5,913 nt of DNA. It comes from an uncultured Bacilli bacterium. GTDB taxonomy: Bacteria; Bacillota_I; Bacilli_A; RF39; UBA660. Shown here piece after piece: positions 5,657 through 5,913 of this stretch (position 1 is its first letter; each line of letters opens with the position of its first letter). The position numbers and the translations under genes are program-made. The stretch is from contig CANQYR010000061.1 in the NCBI GenBank assembly GCA_947628125.1, forward strand, positions 1-5,913, in the 5' to 3' direction. The notes beneath the pieces are model-generated. The model ran no database searches. It saw only the letters and a list, made by a program, of their open reading frames with translations, and was not told the DNA's origin.

Positions 5657-5747
5657 GGAGTAGTACTCAAGAGGCTGAAGAGGCGCCCCTGCTAAGGGTG
5701 TAGGTCGGGTAACCGGCGCGAGAGTTCAAATCTCTCCTGCTCCGCCA
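5657..5747 (+). tRNA. tRNA-Ser(GCU)
   Basis: This 91-base class II tRNA has the CCA end encoded. The acceptor GGAGTAG pairs with CTGCTCC (one G-U pair), followed by discriminator G and CCA. The anticodon stem CGCCC/GGGTG (5684-5688/5696-5700, one G-U pair) holds the loop CTGCTAA with anticodon GCT at 5691-5693, which reads AGC and AGT. A long GC-rich variable arm follows, as required for serine tRNAs. The T arm GAGAG-TTCAAAT-CTCTC is perfect. Confidence 0.97.
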
Positions 5748-5764
5748 TTTTATTTAAAAAAGTG

Positions 5765-5784
5765 GAAAAAATAAACATTTTTTC
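5765..5784 (+). terminator. Weak AT-rich hairpin after tRNA-Ser, possible terminator
   Basis: GAAAAAAT (5765-5772) pairs with ATTTTTTC (5777-5784) across a four-base loop. The stem has only one G-C pair and no T run of useful length follows, so this is at best a weak terminator between the two tRNA genes. Confidence 0.3.
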
Positions 5785-5794
5785 TTAAAAAGAC

Positions 5795-5823
5795 TTGTCA
5801 AATACAACAATTTAAGATAAAAT
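5795..5823 (+). promoter_or_regulatory. Promoter of tRNA-Ile
   Basis: TTGTCA (5795-5800) and TAAAAT (5818-5823) are separated by 17 bases. The predicted start is near 5830, about 15 bases before the tRNA. The arrangement matches the promoter of the preceding tRNA, so the two genes are probably transcribed separately, though read-through is possible. Confidence 0.8.
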
Positions 5824-5844
5824 GGAATAGTTGCAAGACAAAAT

Positions 5845-5913
<69 letters not shown>

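Overview
The window is AT-rich DNA, apart from two short GC-rich blocks and the tRNA genes. Its features point to a low-GC Bacillota lineage, probably an uncultured gut member of the Bacilli (RF39/Erysipelotrichales-like). The evidence is AT-rich codons, strong Shine-Dalgarno sites, TTGNNN-17-TAAAAT promoters, a dimeric-type glycyl-tRNA synthetase with a zinc insert, and small signal-anchored extracellular proteins of a style common in that group. The organism call is an inference. Trp is encoded by TGG throughout, the six visible stops are TAG or TAA, and nothing suggests UGA recoding.

Region 1 (1-2214) holds two tandem paralogues encoding secreted or membrane-anchored proteins. The first is cut by the left window edge. 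The second is complete, with an N-terminal membrane anchor and 12 extracytoplasmic cysteines. The genes are closely similar except for a GC-rich block near the 3' end (641-724 and 2020-2103). There, 17 of 18 nucleotide differences fall at codon positions 1 and 2, 27 of 28 third bases are identical, and all 12 differing codons have the form NNY. This is the expected footprint of adenine-directed mutagenesis of AAY codons by a diversity-generating retroelement (DGR), in a C-type-lectin-like variable domain ending in AVRP. No reverse transcriptase or template repeat lies in the window, so they would have to act from elsewhere. A terminator whose loop contains the stop codon closes the unit.

Region 2 (2250-3660) is a monocistronic glyS with its own extended -10 promoter and a very short leader.

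Region 3 (3668-5578) is a probable three-gene operon behind a near-consensus promoter: a TasA/camelysin-like signal-anchored protein, a PfkB-family sugar or nucleoside kinase with a Gln/Asn-rich tail, and a stand-alone Smr-domain protein that overlaps the kinase gene by 20 bases. A second stop-in-loop hairpin ends it.

Region 4 (5608-5913) carries tRNA-Ser(GCU) and the start of tRNA-Ile(GAU), each with its own near-consensus promoter. The second tRNA is cut by the right edge.

Regions 2 to 4 look like ordinary chromosomal housekeeping DNA. The system worth attention is the pair of hypervariable surface proteins in region 1.
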